From: Humulus lupulus
Lineage: Eukaryota; Streptophyta; Magnoliopsida; Rosales; Cannabaceae
Direction of reading: 5' to 3'
Length of the DNA: 64,000 nt
Assembly (NCBI RefSeq): GCF_963169125.1
Contig: NC_084795.1
Span: 132,411,701 to 132,475,700 of the forward strand
Under the pieces are notes generated by a model. That model ran no database searches. It worked only from the letters and a program-made list of their open reading frames with translations, and was not told where the DNA came from. The translations under genes and the position numbers were made by a program. Positions 12,503-25,390 of this stretch are shown here, in pieces. How positions within the stretch are numbered: position 1 is the stretch's first letter; each line of letters begins with the position of its first letter.

Positions 12503-15010
12503 TGTAATGCCCTGGATAACCAAGACCGTTACACTGTGTGTTTGAAATAGTGCGAGACTTGCTAATCAAGCCATTTAAATAAAAATGTGAATCTAAAGAC
12601 ATAAACAAGTTAGGTATGAAAGATTTTGGATATAAACGAATAATTTTCATTAAAATAAATGTTTGGTACATGGGATCCCAAATCAGGGTTTAAATGGCAT
12701 AATTACAGAACTTCCAAATATTATAAATAATCAAGACACTATAATGGAAAAATACACGTTTTAGGTTTCCGTCCCTGTACAATCCCTCGACTGTGGCGGC
12801 CGAGCAGCTGACAATGTACACCTCGCCCCCAGAGCTCTCCAAACCATGGTCAAATTCGTCTTACCCTTGCCTTTACCTACACCACGTAGCACCCGTGAGC
12901 CGAGGCCCAATAAGAAAACTATAACATCATAGCACAATCAATATCGATAACCAAATAGTTCACAGAGCATAAAAAAATTATTTACAAGACATTAATCAAT
13001 TCTCCAACAAGCCATAACATTCACTAAATCAAGGACAACAATCAATCACCAATGATCTAGTTTCTAGATATTCAACATACCATATACATCAAATTAACAT
13101 CAGTACATATGTCAAGAAACAACTAGGGTCGATGCCCTTAGGCCACACCCTCTATTTAATCCACTGTCTTTGGATTGCTTAGGCCAAGCCCGGTGTTCAC
13201 CCCACTGACTCTGACCCACTTAAACTAAGTTCAGTGATTATTAAGCTGTCCTCATCTACCAATGGCTGATTCGCGACCTGTGCGCAAGTATTGATTCTGG
13301 CACTCTTAGGTCGTTTATCACATGTCCCCATGGCATAATACTACCCATGGCATTTATACAATTATAGGGAGCTCTTAGTCCCAACATATTCACATGGTTT
13401 AACACAATCATATAATTGTGCATACAAATATAGGGAACACTTAGTCCCATCCTATCCATATAAACGGGTGCAGTTTTCTAACCTTTAATTCCAAGTGCTT
13501 TGATTAAGAAAGACGACCCCCGAGCACGATCCTATCCCGAGCCCAAGAGTATACCTAGTCACAACCATGATAAAGGATTCCATCAATAATTGTATAAAGG
13601 TTTCCGGATAGAGTTCTAACCTCCGAGACATCGAATTCAACCAAACACGGCAGTGGGATCGATCCCGAGCACCCTAGGTTAGGTTCCTGCGCTTAAAAAC
13701 TCCAAATGGCCAAGAATGCCCTTAAGGGCCGCAGCCCAAGCTCCCTATGTCGCAGCTTGCCCCCAACCAGAGGCCCAACCTCACCCAGAAACAGACACGG
13801 GCCGTGGCTCCGCACTCCCCATGCCGCGGCCTGCCCTTCTTCCTCAGCGCCAACCAGCTTCGAAGGGCCGCAGCACACCAAGAACTGAGCCGAGGCCCGA
13901 CCCCTTCGAACCCTAAAAATCCACCATTTTAACACTCAAACCCATCCAAATTCATCCCAATGATACAACCCAATTATCACAACATTCTAACATGTTTTCA
14001 ACAACATAACCCAGCAAATTCCTATTCTAGAAACTCATCAAAGTAACATTTTAATCTCTGAAACCCATAAGCTCAAGAACACCAAAACCAGCCAAGAAAT
14101 CATATAATTCAAACACTAAACCATAAATTGGAACTTACCTTCACTGAAGAACCAATCCTTCAAGAGATTGCTGAGCTCTCTCCCAAATCTTTAGCCTCAA
14201 TTTAGTTCTAAATTCAAAACCCAAAAGCTCTTAGAACCCAGCCAAAACTATAGAATTTAATAAGCTAAACCACAATTCAATACTTACCTAAACTCTTGGT
14301 CTGAACCTTCAGATTGCTACTGAAATTCTCCCCTCAATCCCAGCTCAAATTCATGAGTTTCTAGCCCAAAAATCCTTTATTTCTGTGGTTCCCTTAAGAG
14401 AGAAAGAGAGAGAGAGAGAGAAATAAAGTCGGTTTGGGCATCATCTACTATTTTCTCAGCTTTATTTAACCTATCCTTAATTAATCAAGTCAATCCCGAA
14501 GCTCGTTGTACCGAAAACGTCCCCGAGGGAAAAATGGTAAAATTCCCCTGTATTCCCACCTAGGCTTCCTAACCTCAAATATATCTCCAATTATTTATTT
14601 TCACAACTCAATAACCCAAATAAATATCCACTACCCAAAATACCCCTTGACTCACCCCGAGTCAGGTACTGGGTCCCGTTGTGACTTTCCCGCTACTTGC
14701 TTCCTAGGATCGCCTCGTGCCGAAGGCTACAAATATATATCCACATAATAATGTGGTCTCACAGTTATCACAAATAACCACATTTATGCCCTCACGGGCC
14801 AAAATTACAATTATGCCCTTACAAGCTAAACAGGGCCCATATGCTTATCTAATACTCATAAACATGCCTTCCACATATCCATATAATCATAGGATCATAC
14901 ATATCACATAATCATGCATCTTAACCATTAATTCACATAATTTCCAATTATGCCCTCCTGGCACACTAATCAAGGCCCTTAAGCCTTATTAGAATTTTTG
15001 GGTCATTACA
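12503..15010 (-). repeat. 5' LTR of Tekay-1
   Basis: Same length as the copy at 3112-5619 (2508 bp), although small indels differ: for example about 12 bp are absent near 13938 and about 14 bp extra lie near 14150. It ends ATTACA next to the AGTGC target duplication. It repeats the GA microsatellite (14402-14421) and the GC-rich island (about 13725-13905), where some CCGCGG motifs have become CCGTGG or CCGCAG. Confidence 0.85.
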
Positions 15011-15015
15011 AGTGC

Positions 15016-15684
15016 ACAACCAAATGCACAGATGCCTAAGGGGAAGAACAAGAAAAACAAGAAAAGTAAAGATAAGTGTTTTCACTGCAAAGACAACGGG
15101 CATTAGAAACAAGATTGCCCCAAGTTTCTAGCAGCGAAAAATCAAAGGTAATGATTATAGTTCATTTATCTTTGAAACATGTATTTTAGAGAATGATAAA
15201 TCTATTTGGATTATTGATTCTAGATCTACCAACCATGTTTGCGACTCTTTACAGCTTCTTGAATCGTGGGAGGAAATGGACGAAGGCGGCTTAAAGCTTA
15301 GAGTTGGGAACAGAGCGTTCGTTGCGGTCCAAGCTAGAGGAAGAGCTTGTCGAAAGTTCAGAAATAAATACTTAATTGTGAATGATGTATTTTTTTATTC
15401 CAGATTTTAGTAGAAATTTAGTTTCAGTTTCCATGTTGCAATTAGATTAATTTGTTATGACTTTCACAAGTTCTAATATATCTATTTCTTTCAATGGATT
15501 ACAATTGTGTATTACATGTTTGGAAAGGGGGAATTATATTCTGTGACCTAACAAACGTCTCACTCTTAACAATGATTTATTCAAAGTAGCTAAACCTAGG
15601 ACCAATAAACGCAAAAAGACCGATAACAATAATATTACGTATTTATGGCACTTAAGACTAGGTCACATTGGCTATGAGAGGATT
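15016..15684 (+). pseudogene. Copia gag zinc knuckle, protease and GAG-pre-integrase
   Basis: The frame resumes with a Lys-rich linker and a CCHC knuckle, CFHCKDNGH-x-KQDC, with one stop inside it (15104-15106). Next comes a protease region where IWIIDSRSTNHVC gives the catalytic D-S pair; Arg sits where Gly or Ala is usual. A GAG-pre-integrase stretch (LWHLRLGHIGYERI) follows and is cut at 15684 by a solo LTR. Stops and frameshifts occur throughout. In the living element these would process the polyprotein and package RNA. Confidence 0.75.
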
Positions 15685-17114
15685 TGATTAGTGTTCAAAA
15701 GTATCATTTTATTAGTCTTAAAGTTAAAGTTAATTAAGTTTTAATTAATATTTTCATGGATTTATTGTCATATATTTTATATTTGAAAATATTAATTTTT
15801 ATTTAATTTATGTTTAATTTTCAGAAAATAAAATGTAATTTGACACAAAGAAAAAGAAAGAAGAAAGAAAGAATTAAAATTGAAGAAATCATGAAGAAAA
15901 TGACATTTTTGACAAGATTAGGCCAAAAATGGAGCCTAGGCCCAAGCTTTCAGCAATGCCCATGCTGCCACATGGCAGCTTGCCATTTGCTCAACCAAGC
16001 CAAGCCGAGTCTAATAGGAGCCAAGCCTTTCCTCCAACTGGCGACACGTGTCCCTTCCAGCTAGCCGCCAGCCGAGCCGCACGCGAGCCAACCTCCAGCC
16101 GAGTTGCGCACCTGACGCACTTGCCACCTGACGCGCTGACACGTACCTGCCACGACCTAATGCATCTGACGCAAGCCTTCTTGCCAGCCAGTCACAATGT
16201 GCCATGTTCTGACCGTGTTCCCCACTCCACTTGCAGCAATTTCCAAAGCCAGTCTGAGGACGACACGTGTCCCACTTGTCCCATTTTGCATCAGATTTTG
16301 AAGCCACTTTCTCCACTTTCTAATGCACGAAAATACCAACTTTGGAGAAAATTTTCTCTATAAATAGAGAACCAAAACCAGTGTAAATCATTAGATTGGA
16401 GAGTGGAAAAACACACTTTGTATTTTGTTTCTTTTCTTATTTCTAGTTTAATTTTTCTTGTTTTAGGTGACAAAAATGAGTGAATTATTTTAGAAATATT
16501 GGTGAGGTTAGAGTGTAGTTGTTGTACTTTTCATTCTCAATATTGATATTGATTCTTCTTATGCTTCATTTCCATATCTCATTAATTATTTTGTTTCTCA
16601 TCTTCTAATTTCTTTTCTAAAATTATTTAGCATCTTTTACATAAGTTCAGTCATGCTTTTCTTATTTAATTTAGATTGTTAATTTATTTTAGTATATTTG
16701 TTATATTGTATGTCTTTTACTGCATTCTGCCAGTGGTATTTTGTCGCTCTTGGATATATAATATGATATGCTATGAAATTAGGAGTTAGATTCAATTTAA
16801 TCTAGATTATTTAATTTGTGCTTTTAACATATACATCTTCCAGTTGAAATTAATGGTATAGAATTGCAACTGTGTTTGGAATTAATATCAATATTAGAAT
16901 AGGTTTTACAGCACTGCATCTCTACCTTGCCATGCACTTTATCTGATCATTTTCCCTATTCTATCATTTTACTTTCACAAAATCCATTTCTTCAATTCTA
17001 CATTATTTTTATCTTTTATTTACTAATCAAATATTTAGTTGTGTTTGTCTGTCTGTGGATACGACATAGTCAGAATACTACTGCGATCGCTTAGGAGTTT
17101 ATTGGGGGATATCA
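15685..17114 (+). repeat. Athila-like solo LTR (1430 bp) in Copia
   Basis: It starts TGAT and ends ATCA, between GGATT (15680-15684) and GGTTT (17115-17119), a 5-bp target duplication with one mismatch. A TATA box (TATAAATA) lies at 16359-16366. The purine-rich AGAAAGAATTAAAA stretch near 15850 resembles one in the Athila LTR near 39880, so it probably comes from that lineage. The frames at 15810-16064, 15929-16363 and on the opposite strand lie in the GC-richer U3 and are not genes. Confidence 0.75.
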
Positions 17115-17119
17115 GGTTT

Positions 17120-18776
17120 CAAAGACTTAGAAAGGACGGGCCTTTGAGGGAACTCACCTTAGGTGAATTACCTGTCTGTGAATCTTGTCTAGAAGGAAAA
17201 CTGACCAAGTGTCAATTCTCTGCAAAGGGTGATAGGGCCAAAGAACCACTTGGACTTGTGCATTCAGATGTTTGTGGACCTTTGAATGTACAAGCCAGGG
17301 GTGGTTTTGAGTATTTCGTCACTTTCATTGACGATTACTCTAGATACTCATGTGTTTACCTAATGCATAGGAAATTAGAAACATTTTCAAAGTTTCAGGA
17401 ATTCCTAGCAATGGCTCAGAACAAATTAGGTAAGACGTTAAAGATCTTGTGATCTGAAAGGAATGGAGAATATTTGGATATGTAGTTCCAAGATCATTGA
17501 ACTGAACTTGAGATTTTATCACAACTTACTGCCCCGGGTACTCCGGAACAAAATGGTGTAGCGGAACGCTGGAACAGAACTTTATTGGAAATGGTTAAAT
17601 GCATGCTTAGTTACTCAACTCTACGAACTTCATTCTAGGGACATGCAATCAAAACTGCGAATGACATTCTAAATGTCGTGCCATCTAAATCAATCCCCAA
17701 AACACCTTTAGAATGATGGAATGGTCGTAAACCTAGTTTACGCCATTATAGAATCTGGGGGTGTGCCGTCCATGTCCTGAGGAAAAAGGAAGGAAAGCTA
17801 AAACCGCAAACTGACGTTTGCATGTTTTTTGGCTATCCTAAAGGTTCTCGGGGTGGACTTTTCTATAGTCACTTAGAAAAAAAAGTGTTTACTTCTACGA
17901 ATGCTACTTTTCTGGAAAATGACTATGTCCAAAACTTCAAACCACACAGCAAAGTAGTTTTAGAGGAGATGGTTAAAGAATTGACTCCAACCAATGTTCC
18001 ATAATCTTCAATGCGAGTTGATGATGAGATTCCCACTCTTCATGTCCAATCGACACAAGTCGATTTAAATGAAGAAAGTACCACTGTTCCTGAGCAAACA
18101 GTGGTGGAGCCTTGTCGTAGTGGGAGGGTTTCTAGGAACCCAGTTCACTATGGTTTGGATGGTGAAACCAATATGGTTGTTGGTGACACTAGTGGTGATG
18201 ATCTGTTGTCTTTCAAACAGGCAATGGCTAACACTGAAAAGGAACTATGCCTCGAAGCCATGAAACAGGAAATGGAGTCCATGTACTCAAATCCGTCTAG
18301 GATCTTGTGGAAGCCCATAGTGAATTTAGGGCCATTGGGTGCAAGTGAGTCTACAAGAAGAAACGAGGTGTTGATAGAAATATCGAGACTTATAAAGCTC
18401 GATTAGTGGCAAAGGGTTATACCCAAAGAAAAGGCGTGGACTATGAGGAAACTTTTAGTCCGATAGCCATGCTCAAGTCCATTCGCATCCTCCTATCCAT
18501 AGCAGTCGCTCTGGACTATGAGATCTGGAAAATGGATGTCAAGACAACTTTTCTTAATGGAAAGCTTGATGAAGTCATTTATATGAATCAAACAGAAGGT
18601 TTTAAAGTAGCTGGACAAGAAGGAAAAGTTTGCTAGTTGAATAGGTCCATTTATGGACTTAAGCAAGCTTTTTGTTCTTGGAATCTTAGGTTTGATGAAA
18701 TAATCAAAACCTATGGCTTTGAACAAAATATTGATGAGCCTTGTGTTTACCAACTGAAGGCAAATCAAATAGTGGT
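17120..18776 (+). pseudogene. Copia integrase and N-terminal reverse transcriptase
   Basis: After the solo LTR the frame continues GELPVCESCLEGK (the zinc-binding CxxC of integrase), then HSDVCGPLNVQARGG and FIDDYSRYSCVYLM with the first catalytic Asp residues. TAPGTPEQNGVAERWNRTLL around 17529-17590 holds the catalytic Glu. The C-terminal GKLKPQTDVCMFFGYPKGSR motif follows. RT starts near 18400 ([20 protein letters not shown]) and runs through [12 protein letters not shown] and SIYGLKQAF. At least seven stops and a frameshift near 18350 disable it. Solo LTR B cuts it at 18776. Confidence 0.85.
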
Positions 18777-21244
18777 TGTAACGATCCAAAATCACTAATA
18801 AGGTTTACGGGCCTTGATTAGTGTGTCGGGAGGGCATAATTGGATTATGTGTGATTTAAATGATTAAATGCATGATTATGTAATAAGCATGCTTATATGA
18901 TTATATGGATATATGAGATGCATGGTTATGAGTATTAGTATGCATTTAGGCCCTGATTAGATTATAAGGGCATATTCGTAATTTTGGCCCGTTGAGGGCA
19001 TAAATATAATTATTTGTGGTAAATTGTTGATACCACATTATATGTGGATATATCTATATCTTGTGACTCGAGGCGATCCTAGTGAGCGGTTTAGTGAAAA
19101 AGTCACGGTGGGGATTTATACCCGGCTCGGGGGGAGCCTTGGGGTATTTCTGGGAATTGGGGAAATATATTGGAGACTATTTGGCATTGAGGAAAATAAT
19201 TGGTAATTAATTAGGCTAGGGGGTTTAAGCGATAATTATTAGGGACACTCGAGGAATTAGCGGGAATTGGGAACAAATGACCAAAATGCCCTGGTATGTT
19301 TAAAGGCTTAGGTCTTAATGGGAGGAAAAAATGGTCATTTGATTTAAAAAGGGATAAGGAGTCATTCTGACTTTATAGAATTAGTGGGATTTGTAGAAAG
19401 TAGTAGAAGCTGAAAGAAAAGAAAAGAAGAAGGAAATAAGAGAAAATAGAACACTTGAGCTTACCTCCTTCTCCTCCACTCAGTTTGCCCATTCTTCACC
19501 ATTTCTTAAGGATTTCTAAAGCTGTAACTCAGAGAAAGCTTAGGTTGGAGCTTGGGGCTAGGATCCTTGGTGAAGCTAGAAGATTTAGCAGGAATTAGCT
19601 ACTCAATTGAGGTAAGGTTTAAAGGTTTTGATGAGTTTCTGAGTTTTGTTAGAATTGATTTCTGAATTGGATTTTGAATGGAAGTTAAGGGAATTAAGCT
19701 TTGGGAATTGAGGAGTTAAAGGCTGGAAAGGCTTAGAAGACAATCTAGGGTCGAATTCCCCATCAAAGGTAAGGAATTCTAAGCTTTATCATCAGAGTTG
19801 CTGGGTTATTTCTGGTTTTTCTGATGAGTTCTTGAGTTTTAAGTTCAATTCTTGTTTTGCTATGTTTGATGGTGCATGTGGCCAACTTTGGTGTTGTTGG
19901 ACCATGTGGGAAGAGATGTAGTGGATGGTAGGCTTATTTTGAAGTGTGGTTGAGGTTTGGAGGGGTTTTAGGGAGGTTTGGCTCAGGGAAATTCGAAGGA
20001 AAATTTAGGGGGTTTTCTGGTGCTGAGAGTAGCGTTGTAGCGCTAGCTTTAGGGCGCTACAGCGCTTGGCCTGGCTTTCCTGGGCATTTTTGTCTCTACT
20101 TGTAGCGTTGTAGCGCCCACTTTGTGGCGCTGTAGCGCTACCATGTCTTCAGAAATGGATTTTTGGGTATTTTCTTAGGCTTTTTGCCTGGCGGCTCGGG
20201 GCTTGATTCTACTACCCCATTTGGTGGAATTAGGGCTTCCTTAGGGCTCGGGATTGGTCCCGATGTTAGGTTATGGAATTGAAGTTTAGTGATGGTTCTA
20301 ATTTATGGCTGTGACTAGGTGTACGCTAGGACTCGGATGGGATCGTGCTTGAAGGTTGATTTCACTAATAAAAGCTATCGGAATCTAAGATAAGAAACTG
20401 CACCGGGTTATGAGAATATGTCTGGACTAAGAGTTCCCTGTAATTGTATGTGTTGTCATGAGATTGTATTATGCCATGGGGACATGTGATAAACAACCTA
20501 AGACTGCCGAAATCAACGTTTGTGCACAAGGCGAGGCTCGGCCACTGGTAGCTGAGGTTAAGTACATAATCACTGAGCTCGGCCTAAGCGAGCCAGAGTC
20601 AGTGGGATAATCAGAGGGTGCGGCCTAAGGGCGCCGACCCTGGATTTTGGTGTGATATGTTTAATGTTGTTTAAACTAATGGTTGTGGCGAGTATGTTAT
20701 CTGAATAACTGATTATTGGCTTGTAGATTGATATCACTGTTTATATGAGCAATATGACCTGTTTGTATCTGATTGATAATTCATGAAATATTTGACTGTT
20801 TTTTATCGTTTATACTCTGTATTGTGGCTTTCTTGTTGGGCCTCGGCTCATGGGTGCTTCGTGGTGCAGGTAAAGGCAAGAGCAAGGTAGACCAGTCCTG
20901 AGTTGGAGAGCTTTGAGGCTGAATGTACATAGTCAGCTAATCGGCCGCCACAGCCGAGGAGTGGTACAGGACAGGAGAAGCCTAAATGTTTGTTTTGCCC
21001 TTAGACTGGCTAGTACTTGTTTACAACCTAGAATTTTTGTAAACTGTCTTTTAAACTCTATTTCTTTTAGGATCCCATGTACGAAATATTTATCTAAATG
21101 AAATGTATCTTTTATGAACAAAATATTTTAACCCTAGTTCAATGATGGTTTCAGTAACACGTTTCTAACTAAATAACTTGATTATCAAGTCTTGCACCTT
21201 TATAAACACACAGTGTAACGGTCTTGACTACCCAGGGCATTACA
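18777..21244 (+). repeat. Solo LTR B (Tekay-like, 2468 bp) in Copia RT
   Basis: It runs TGTAACGATCC...GGGCATTACA with perfect GTGGT duplications at 18772-18776 and 21245-21249. It is clearly related to the Tekay-1 LTR: both begin TGTAACGAYCCAAAAT and end with ACACACAGTGTAACGGTCTTG followed by GG(T/A)CATTACA-type sequence. It is in plus orientation, opposite to Tekay-1. A GC-rich island at about 20030-20140 has repeated AGCGCT palindromes. There is no internal region, so this is a recombination-derived solo LTR. Confidence 0.9.
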
Positions 21245-21249
21245 GTGGT

Positions 21250-22242
21250 ATTCCTAGTTCTTTATGTAGGTGATATCTTACTCATTGGAAACAATGTTAA
21301 GAAATGTCAGATGTGAAGAATTGGCCAAACACTCAATTCTAGATGAAGGATTTGGGTGAAGCAAGTTATGTTTTAGGTATCCAAATTATCAGGGATACAA
21401 AGAACAGACTCTTAGCTCTATCTCAAGCAACTTACATAGATAAAGTGCTTGAACGTTTCTCAATGACAAATTCTAAGAAATGACGTTTATTGTCCCGCCA
21501 TGGAATTCATCTTTCAAAGAAGCAGTCTTCCCAGACTCCTGAAGAGGAAGACACAATGAGAAAAGTTCCTTACGCATCTACAGTTTGAAGTCTAATGTAT
21601 GCTATGTTGTGTACTAGACCAAATATCTGCTATGCAGTGGGAGTAGTGAATAGGTATCAGTCAAACTCAGGACCGGAACATTGGATAGAAGTTAAGCATA
21701 TCCTGAAGTATTTAAGGCGAACTAGGGATTATATATTAGTCTACAAGGGTGGTGTTATGAACCTTGTAGGCTACACCGATTTAGATTTTCAGACTGATGT
21801 CGATGACAGGAAGTCTACTTCTGGAATGGTGTTTACTATTTGAGGTGGAGCTATGATATGGAGAAGCATAAAGCAGTCCAAAATCTCAAATTCCACCACG
21901 GAGGCTGAGAACATAGCAGCATCAGAAGCAGCTAAGGAAATAGTCTGGCTAAATAAGTTTTATTTGGATTTTGGAGTTATTCCAGAACTGGATAAACCAC
22001 TTGTGTTGTTTTGTAACAATACAGGAGCGATAGCCAACTCGAAAGAACCTCGTAGTCACAAGAGAAGTAAGCATATAGAAAGGAAGTATCACATAATTCG
22101 AGAATATGTGGCCAGGGGAGATGTGAAGGTTATGAAGATTGCATCTAAAGACAATCTTGCAGATCCATTTACAAAGACACTACCAGTAGCTACATTTGAT
22201 AAGCATATCAAGGAAATGGGATTAGTAGAATTAAGGAATTAG
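21250..22242 (+). pseudogene. Copia RT C-terminus and RNase H
   Basis: The RT active site reads LYVGDILLIGNN where YVDD is expected, so one catalytic Asp is lost. After several stops the frame is open from 21595: RPNICYAVGVVNRYQSN, then the RNase H region with GYTDLDFQTD (first Asp), KSTSG, STTEAENIAASEAAKE (Glu) and LFCNNTGAIANSKE, where the usual second catalytic Asp is Asn. It ends with HIKEMGLVELRN and a stop at 22240-22242. Lost catalytic residues and stops show it is long dead. Confidence 0.85.
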
Positions 22243-22269
22243 TTTCAATCACTTTGCTCACTTGTTTGT
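22243..22269 (+). other. Copia 3' untranslated region, before Tekay-2
   Basis: It contains TCAATCACTTTGCTCAC, which recurs at 31035-31051 beyond Tekay-2. It is the start of the Copia region between pol and the 3' LTR. Confidence 0.7.
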
Positions 22270-24912
22270 TGTAATGCCCCAAATTTCCTAATGAGGTTTA
22301 GGACCTTGATTAGGAGGCCGGGAGGGCCATAATAGATTTATTATGTTATTAAATGATTATATGCATGTTTATGTGAATTATATTATTATATGATGATAAA
22401 TGCATATGGGTCCACATTTAATTATTAGGGCATGTTGGTAATTTGGCCCGTTGAGGGTGTGATTGTGTATTTTCATGCATGTGGGTGAATTATAAATAAC
22501 ACCACATTATATGTGGATCAGTTTGAGCCATTCGGCATGAGAAGATAATGGAATGCAAGTTTTTGGTCTAGTCATAACGAGATTAAGTTCGGGGTTCGGA
22601 GTGAGTTCCGGGGTAATTTGGTGATTAGAATGTTGCCGGGAATTAGAGGGTAAAAAGATATGAATTATTGGTGTTTGAGAATATTGAGGACAATGGGAAT
22701 TGGAGGGTGTTAATTATAATTAACGAAATAGGCGGGAAAGGACGATTTTACCCTTGGGAGTCTTTAGAAGCCTTTATTTGGCCTAGGGGCAATATGGTCA
22801 TTTGGCAAATGATATGTATCATTTAGAAGGCTGTGGAATTGTACAAAATAGAGCATCATCATTCTATCTCATTTCTCTCCCGTACCTCTCTTTCTCTTCT
22901 TCTTCCTTTGTTTTTTTTTACTTCCTTTGAGGATCCAAGCTATGAGAGCAAGGCTTGAGGGCTTAGGACCTTGGTTCAATCATTGAAGGGGATCTAAATA
23001 AAGCTTGAGGTAAGGAATTCAGCCATGAAAATCTTTGGTTTATACCTTGTTTTTCTAGTAAGTTTTCAGTTGAGAATTAGATGTGTTAGTTGGGAATTAA
23101 TGGAAGGTCTTGAGTTTGGTTGCTTGGGTTTTGATGAGTGTGTGTTGTAGATGAAGTTTTGGGGTTGAATTTGATGTTTTGATGATGTTTGGGATTGGTT
23201 TGGAAGTTTGGTTTTCAAGGGAAATCGCAGGGGAGAAGACCATAATTTTCTCTAGTTTGCTGATGACGCCCCAATGCCATTCCTGGCGCCCCAGCGCTAG
23301 GTAGGGCAGATTCTGGGCTTCTCTGACTTTGGGACAGCGCCCCAGCGCCACTAGGCAGCGCCCCAGCGCCACTAGGCAGCGCCCTAGCGCTAGTGAATTT
23401 TCCAAAAACCTATTTTTAGGGCTCGGGATGACTTTTAAGGCTCGGGGGTTAGTTCCTTTACCCCGTTTGGGTAGATTAAGAGTCCCGAGAGTGCGGGATG
23501 GATCCCGGGAGTGAGGTTTTAGATTATAAACACTTTTATGATTTATTTTATTGATGGGATTCCATATTTGGTTATGACTAGGTGACCGCTAAAGGATCAA
23601 AGGATTGATCGTTCTCAAGGGTCGTTCTTTTACTAATTCTTGCTCGAACCTAAGGTAAGAAAACAGCACCCTGTGTATATATGACATGCATGGTTATTCT
23701 TGATGCATGTTGGATGTCTAAATGTGATGCATGTAATGCACGCGAAACATGTGATTAGGGCATGCTATGAATATTGAATATGAGATTGTTCAGAGCTTGA
23801 GCCTCTGTGTTTATGCATGGTCCTAATTATGCTAGCAATTGTTAAGTAAGCAAGCTGAATGCCTTGTATTCAGATATTTTACATATGATATATGTTTGGA
23901 ATCATTGCTTACTTGTGTATGGCACTGACTAGTCAGGGTCAGCACTGGTCGAGTATCACAGACCTAACAGCCGACAACGGCATATCGTCATGAACGCAGA
24001 GCCGATTAAAAGATTATATCTAATTGATATTAGCGTTGAATGAATCTAGGGCATTAATGCTGGACCGACCCTAAGGTCGATGAATCTTAAAAGCGCTTTA
24101 CTTGTCTAAGCTAGTTACTCAGAGCCAGGGCCTAAGGCCTAGGTGACTGCTTGTCACATGGCTAGGGAACAGAGTTCCATAGTTATGACTCTAGAGTCAT
24201 GAGGAAGGTTATGTTGGTGACTAGTCATCATGCGCCTATCCTATTTAAGCTAGTGAAAGGTTCACTTATCTATAAAGCCCCGGTGACCCTATCGTCACAT
24301 GGTTATTGGGAATAAACCCACCTTAGTGACTATTACAACTGTCACTCTTCTATTTGGGGCTAAAAGTCGTGGATGATTATTATGATCATTTGTTGATGTA
24401 TTATACTCAACAATATGTTAATTCATTTGTCTGCTTGTCTAGGGCTATATCTGCTAGGCGTGTGCCTTATGATTTGATGACATGTTATTATTGTTCATGA
24501 GCATATTGAGTTTTCTTGCTGGGCTTCGGCTCACGGGTGCTATGTGGTGCAAGTAAAGGCAAAAGAAAGCTGGACCATCCTTGAGTTGGATAGCTTAGGT
24601 GACGATGTGTACATATGCAGCTGCTCGACCACCACGGCTGAGGTTTGAAGGGGAACTAGGGTTAAACCCTATTTTTCCGCTTAGATCGGCTGGTTGTAAA
24701 TATTTTCTTGTAATAGACCTCTAAATTATATTTTTGGGATCCCAATGTATACAGTAAATGTTCTAATGAAACGTTACATCTTAACCAAAAATTTTAATCC
24801 CTAAACCGCTAATCATACTTAGATACACGATTTTGGCAAAATGACTCGATTAGTGAGTTTAGCACTGTTTAAAAGGCACACCGTAACGGTCCCTGGTGTT
24901 TGGGGCTTTACA
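22270..24912 (+). repeat. 5' LTR of Tekay-2
   Basis: It runs TGTAATGCCCC...GGGGCTTTACA. The GC-rich island near 23268-23392 carries two full and one partial 21-bp units; the 3' LTR has one fewer. The frames at 23097-23405 and 23329-23514 are artefacts of this repeat. Confidence 0.9.
23335..23391 (+). repeat. 21-bp minisatellite in Tekay-2 5' LTR
   Basis: The unit AGCGCCCCAGCGCCACTAGG plus C is present at 23335-23355 and 23356-23376, with a partial unit to 23391. The 3' LTR has one full unit (29449-29469) and the partial one. Confidence 0.85.
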
Positions 24913-24914
24913 AC

Positions 24915-24927
24915 TTTGGTATCAGAG
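24915..24927 (+). other. Primer-binding site of Tekay-2
   Basis: TTTGGTATCAGAGCG begins two bases after the LTR end and matches the complement of initiator tRNA-Met. Confidence 0.9.
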
Positions 24928-25390
24928 CGAGCCAAGGTTTATGGTTCCTAAAGACAAGCTGGGCATGTACACTCGTCACTGAAGATAGCTTCACTCAGCG
25001 AATGGTAACTATTTCTGTAGTTATATGCTTAACTGCTTAAATAGAATGTAAATGCTTTACCTGCACATTGTATTAGGGAGCATGAGATTCCGATAGTGCC
25101 TGGCACTTGACTATATGATTATATGCTCCGTGAATATATATATATATGAATGTGATTAAAAGATTACCTGCTCTGTGAATATATAATTATGATATCTGCA
25201 TGCTGGAGTTGGAGGCATGGTTTGAATGTTGGAAGAGTAGGGATTATGATTGATGTATGAATGCCATGGGCATGTGTTTAGCACTGCAAGTGGTTTGAGA
25301 TTGTGGTGTGGTAAGATTGATTCTGTGGGGAAAGCTCTTGATATGCTCATCATGTTTAATTGGTCAAGTTATTGACTGCAGATTCAATCA

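Larger units (their letters stand above)
3112..15010 (-). mobile_element. Tekay-1: LTR retrotransposon inserted in Copia gag
   Basis: Two 2508-bp LTRs bound an internal region of about 4.5 kb once the nested solo LTR (8370-10780) is subtracted. The element lies on the minus strand. Its primer-binding site is beside the right LTR (12488-12500) and its polypurine tract beside the left one (5620-5634). The TGTAACGACCC...CATTACA LTR ends and the GAGGACGAAATT stretch before the polypurine tract are typical of plant Tekay/Del chromoviruses. The left LTR edge reads AGTAACG where TGTAACG is expected, apparently one substitution. Sampled LTR sequence differs at roughly 5% of sites. The internal region has no intact frame. 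Confidence 0.85.

Noticed and set aside
15929..16363. 144-codon Pro/Ser-rich open frame
   Set aside because: It lies inside the U3 of the Athila-like solo LTR, upstream of its TATA box. The opposite strand is also open, and it matches no protein family.
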